Position numbers and translations under genes: made by a program. The notes beneath the pieces were generated by a model. That model was not told where the DNA came from and did not search any database. It saw nothing but the letters and a program-made list of their open reading frames with translations. Below, piece by piece: positions 33,201 to 36,032 of a stretch of DNA of 36,032 nt. Source of the DNA: Darksidea phi (taxonomy: Eukaryota; Ascomycota; Dothideomycetes; Pleosporales; Lentitheciaceae); contig JASJFT010000327.1 of NCBI GenBank assembly GCA_030770425.1, positions 1-36,032 of the forward strand, in the 5' to 3' direction. Position 1 is the first letter of the stretch. Each line of letters starts with the position of its first letter.

Positions 33201-33900
33201 TTTTAATTAATTTAATTATATAGTCTATACTACTTTCTTAATATAGTAGTAACTTATTTACTTCTTTTTATAAAAAGATTCTATATAAGTCCTTTATAAA
33301 GAGAGGAAGAAATTCTTTTAAATCTAACTTCTTTTTTAATATAAGAACTTTTTAAATATCTATTATTAAGACTATAAAAGTATATAGTATATTACTCTTC
33401 TTCTTAAACCTCTATACTAAAGTTATAAAGGCTAGTACTCTTATAACCTAGGACTTTATAGCTAGTTTCTTCTCTTTTCTACTTCTTACCCTAGTTTTAA
33501 TTAAGTATAAGTAAATAGATTTCTTTATAAAAGCTAGAATTATATTATTTTTATTAATCTATAATTTTTCTAGAATTATATTATTTTTATTATCTTTATT
33601 AGATATATATAACTATATCTCTTTAATATATTCTTTAATATTAATTTTTAACTATATTACTCTTTATATATATAATCTTTTTTTATTTATCTCTATAATA
33701 GATTAGTTTCTAGATAATTTTATACTCTTTAAATTACTTCTTTAAATAAAGAATAAGAATATAAATCTAAATATAAAATAATTAGAGTTAATTATAATAG
33801 ATATAAATATAACTCTATTTATAAGTAAATATACTATAATTAGATTATTATCTAGCTATTTTCTTTAGAACTCTATAAAATTCTTAATTATTCTTTCTAA
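30300..33900 (-). pseudogene. Gypsy-2 pol relic: RT, RNase H, integrase
   Basis: One minus-strand frame runs from about 33830 to 32400 and beyond. RT reads DL-FYIDY-ILNIII-KDYYLLPLI near 33020-32960 (FCVDYRxLNxxTxKDRYPLPLI), then YIKLDII-TFYKI and INFILYKFINNFYFIFINNI (FCSxFIDDILIYS) at about 32740-32700, where FIDD reads FINN by G-to-A change. The connection SIKDI-SFIKFTNFYY-FIKNF lies near 32480-32420. Integrase lies farther down, with a degraded PQTDG...N region near 31000-31150. A protease was not located with confidence. Ends are approximate. Confidence 0.88.
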
Positions 33901-33999
33901 TTCTAAAGTTTCTAACTTCTTCTTCTAATAGTAATTTTAGCTAGAAGATTTTAGTTTTTTAAGTCTTCTTTCTTTAAAGACTTATCTTCTACTTTAAGT

Positions 34000-34900
34000 A
34001 ACTTACGTCTAGCTCTAGTAAAGATTAAAGATAATACTAAAGTAAACTAGTACCTCTTTAAGATATAGTTACTCTTTCTATAATAAAAGTATTTTTTTTT
34101 ATCTCTATTTTATTTCTTCTTTAAAGATCTAGTATATCTTTTCCTTCTTCTAGTTTCTTTCTAGATTTATTAGTTTTACTTAATTAAGATATAAGTATAT
34201 AGACTTCTAGTCTATTATATCTTTATATTAGTAGAAGAAATAAATAAATTAGAAAATCTTACTTTTAAAGATATTTTTTTTAATTCTAGCTACTTAATCT
34301 ATAAGTTAGTTAATAGTCTAGTTCTAAGGTACTTCTACTATAATTATATAGTTATAAAGGTTTAGCTATAAGATATATAGATAAATATTCTTTAAATTAT
34401 TATAATTATCTACTTCTTTAATATTATTCGTTAAATATATAAACTTAGTATTAAAGGTATATAGTAATATCTACTTTTATTAAAATATCTAAAGCTTATT
34501 TTAAACTTTTTATTAATAAGAGGGTTAAAGAATTAATTATCTAGAAATTTCTAAAATATTTTTAAAGTACTATAAGGATTCTTATCTATTTATAATATAC
34601 CTATATTCTAAGTAATACTCTTTAATTTACTAAAAATATATCCTACTTTATAGTCTTCTTTAGAGCTATTATTTTATAGTTTATAGTTTATCTATATTTT
34701 AAACTACTACTAATTCTATTAAGTTTCTTTAAAGTAATTAGGGTCTAGGATCTTAGTTCTTCGCCCTATTTATATAACTATCTAGGGTAGTATAGTAGAA
34801 GTTATTAGAAAGAAAGAAGAGAATATTCTTAATAAAGAGGGGTATACGAGTCTAGTAGTAGTAGTATTAAAGAGTATAGTAAAGATAGAGGTATAAGTTA
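34000..34900 (-). pseudogene. Gypsy-2 gag relic
   Basis: This is the region upstream (minus sense) of pol that ends with the zinc knuckle at 34050-34091. The rest is too AT-rich and stop-ridden for motif calls, and the start is unknown. Confidence 0.5.
34050..34091 (-). other. Gypsy-2 gag CCHC zinc knuckle
   Basis: Fourteen minus-strand codons read YFYYRKSNYILKRY. Restoring Cys and His changed to Tyr by RIP gives a perfect CX2CX4HX4C spacing. This is the nucleic-acid-binding knuckle at the end of gag. Confidence 0.85.
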
Positions 34901-35347
34901 CTTTAAAAGTATTTATATACTTATTTATATCTTCTATTACTATAAGAATCTTTTAGATAATAGTATTAAAGGGTTACTCTATACTAGACTAGTATACTTA
35001 TTTACTTTTTATTATAACTTTTACTAGATATATTTTAACTTAAATCTTCTTCTTTATAAAATATCTTCCTTATAGGTACTCTATTAAAGTTTATTTAATT
35101 TAAGTATTATTATATTCTTTATTTTACTAAGTCTAGACTATATTAATAAGTTCTAGGACTAAGATACTATCTAGATCTATTACTATAGGAGATTCTATAT
35201 TTATTATATTATTTAGTTATAGTATAAGAATATACTTATAATTATCTATTATAGTATTATATAGATTATATAATAGGGTATTATTTTCGTTTAATATTTA
35301 TAGATCTTATAATCTAGTAGAGTTAATAAGAGAATTAATTAATTTAA
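34901..35347 (-). other. Gypsy-2 leader region
   Basis: Lies between gag and the 5' LTR on the minus strand. The primer-binding site should be next to 35347 (minus strand ttaaattaattaattctc), but the tRNA cannot be named after RIP. Nothing else recognised. Confidence 0.4.
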
Positions 35348-35528
35348 TATAAGAGACGGAACCCTAAGGGTATATATTAGGTAGAATATAGATAAATTAA
35401 TAAGAAGTTATAAGAGCTTTAGATAAGAATTTTATATAAGAGAAAACCTACTCTATAGTAGACTACTTCGAAGAAAAGATCTAAGGTCTTTAGGATAAGA
35501 AGTTTTATTCTAGATCTAGTCTATTATA
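35348..35528 (-). repeat. Gypsy-2 5' LTR (181 bp)
   Basis: On the plus strand it starts tataagagacggaaccct and ends tctattata. It pairs with 26553-26733. Confidence 0.95.
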
Positions 35529-35533
35529 GGATT
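35529..35533. repeat. TSD of Gypsy-2 (GGATT), right
   Basis: Identical to 26548-26552. Confidence 0.93.
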
Positions 35534-35720
35534 AGTCTAATAGGTAGTTAGCTTATTTAGTATACTAAGTCCTATTTAGGTATAAGAACCCTCTATTCTT
35601 ATACCTTTATAGCGCTATCTTAGGATAGCTTTAATATACTAATTCTACTATTAGTTAATTAGAAGGCTATCTTAGTTATTATAACTCTTAGTTAATTATA
35701 CTTAGTCCTAGGGTTTTATA
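35534..35720 (+). repeat. Gypsy-1 right LTR, second segment (187 bp)
   Basis: Starts agtctaataggtagttag and ends gggttttata, matching 708-894 of the left LTR. With 26472-26552 it rebuilds a 268-bp LTR. Confidence 0.95.
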
Positions 35721-35725
35721 ATTAT
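35721..35725. repeat. TSD of Gypsy-1 (ATTAT), right
   Basis: Identical to 622-626. Confidence 0.9.
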
Positions 35726-36032
35726 AAATAAAGAAATTAGTCTTCTTAAAAGACTATTAAGAGAGTAAATACCTAATATAGAAGATAGAGCTAGTATCTA
35801 TAGTAAATATAATACGAATAATAGTATAAAGATAAAGAATAATAGGGATACCTAGCTAAAAAGGCTTACTATTATTATTAATAAGGGGTTTAGTATTATT
35901 AATATATTTAACTATTTATATATATTATTAGTAAATTAAAAGCTATTATTATTCTATAATTACTATCTATACTATTATATAAGATATTAAAATATTAAAA
36001 TATAATAAGATAATTAGAATTATAAAAAATAT
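35726..36032 (+). mobile_element. Outer element, right half (continues past window)
   Basis: It continues the sequence of 71-621 after removal of Gypsy-1 and is collinear with the reverse complement of about 29160-29560. Homology still holds at the last base of the window, so the true end lies outside. A segment present in the Gypsy-2 copy (about 29300-29370) is missing here. Confidence 0.75.

Larger units (their letters stand above)
26553..35528 (-). mobile_element. Gypsy-2: Ty3/Gypsy retrotransposon on the minus strand
   Basis: Length 8976 bp, with 181-bp LTRs and a GGATT duplication. The minus-strand order gag (CCHC knuckle), RT, RNase H, integrase is that of Ty3/Gypsy. The polypurine tract next to the left (3') LTR confirms orientation. 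It differs from Gypsy-1 in LTR and in pol wording, so it is another family. It landed inside the Gypsy-1 right LTR. About 3.5 kb between integrase and the 3' LTR is extra for such an element and may be cargo or a further insertion. Confidence 0.94.
627..35720 (+). mobile_element. Gypsy-1: Ty3/Gypsy retrotransposon with three nested inserts
   Basis: This element is bounded by 268-bp LTRs and an ATTAT target duplication. Its own sequence is about 7.9 kb after removing the Helitron, the Copia element and Gypsy-2. Domain order is gag, protease, RT, RNase H, integrase, the Ty3/Gypsy order, all on the plus strand. Gag reads in one frame (codon starts divisible by 3) and protease in the frame one base back, so the pair may have used a -1 frameshift, though indels cannot be excluded. 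Every domain carries TAA/TAG where RIP converts Gln, Arg or Trp codons, so it cannot be autonomous. Confidence 0.95.

Noticed and set aside
71..36032. Mitochondrial, centromeric or bacterial AT-rich DNA
   Set aside because: AT-richness comes from loss of CA/TG with CG kept, and recognisable nuclear retrotransposon and Helitron domains run throughout. No tRNA or rRNA genes are seen.
71..36032. Intact protein-coding genes
   Set aside because: ATG is essentially absent and all recognisable domains contain RIP-type TAA/TAG. Open stretches are relics or shadows.

Overview
This is a degraded transposon graveyard from a filamentous ascomycete (Pezizomycotina), read almost entirely as repeat-induced point mutation (RIP) wreckage. 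Past the first ~70 bases, CpA and TpG are virtually absent (I found about eleven in 36 kb) while CpG survives. That is the mark of CpA-targeted C-to-T mutation on both strands. As a result ATG, CAN and TGG codons are gone, and every old reading frame is broken by TAA/TAG where Gln, Trp or Arg codons stood. No intact gene is present, and the genus cannot be told from the sequence.

The layout is nested, and target-site duplications (TSDs) resolve it almost to the base. (1) Bases 1-70 are unmutated DNA. (2) Bases 71-621 and 35726-36032 are two halves of an outer element. (3) Between them sits Gypsy-1 (627-35720; TSD ATTAT; 268-bp LTRs), a Ty3/Gypsy element of about 7.9 kb once its inserts are removed. 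(4) Gypsy-1 carries three insertions: a ~10.56 kb Helitron (about 3939-14499) between its protease and RT, a Ty1/Copia element (15844-23505; 288-bp LTRs; TSD ATAAG) between its RT and RNase H, and a minus-strand Ty3/Gypsy element, Gypsy-2 (26553-35528; 181-bp LTRs; TSD GGATT), inside its right LTR. The unsplit left LTR keeps the empty site for Gypsy-2. Gypsy-2 itself holds ~3.5 kb of extra DNA, part of which is homologous, in opposite orientation, to the outer element.

The Helitron is the most interesting part. It encodes a long Rep-helicase relic (DUF6570-like region, HxH motif, YxxxY tyrosine pair, PIF1-type helicase) in one frame from 6450 to about 9600, with one upstream intron proved by frame restoration. 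Downstream are minus-strand ORF relics, then a plus-strand gene made of repeated low-complexity exons, each a multiple of three, separated by at least seven near-identical 43-44 nt introns. This leads into a Lys-rich region and a recognisable histone H3-type histone-fold segment. The intron core also occurs on the minus strand and, inverted, in the Rep-helicase intron, so it behaves like an introner-like element confined to this transposon.

Order of events: outer element, then Gypsy-1, then the Helitron, Copia and Gypsy-2 (their mutual order is not determined), all then saturated by RIP.
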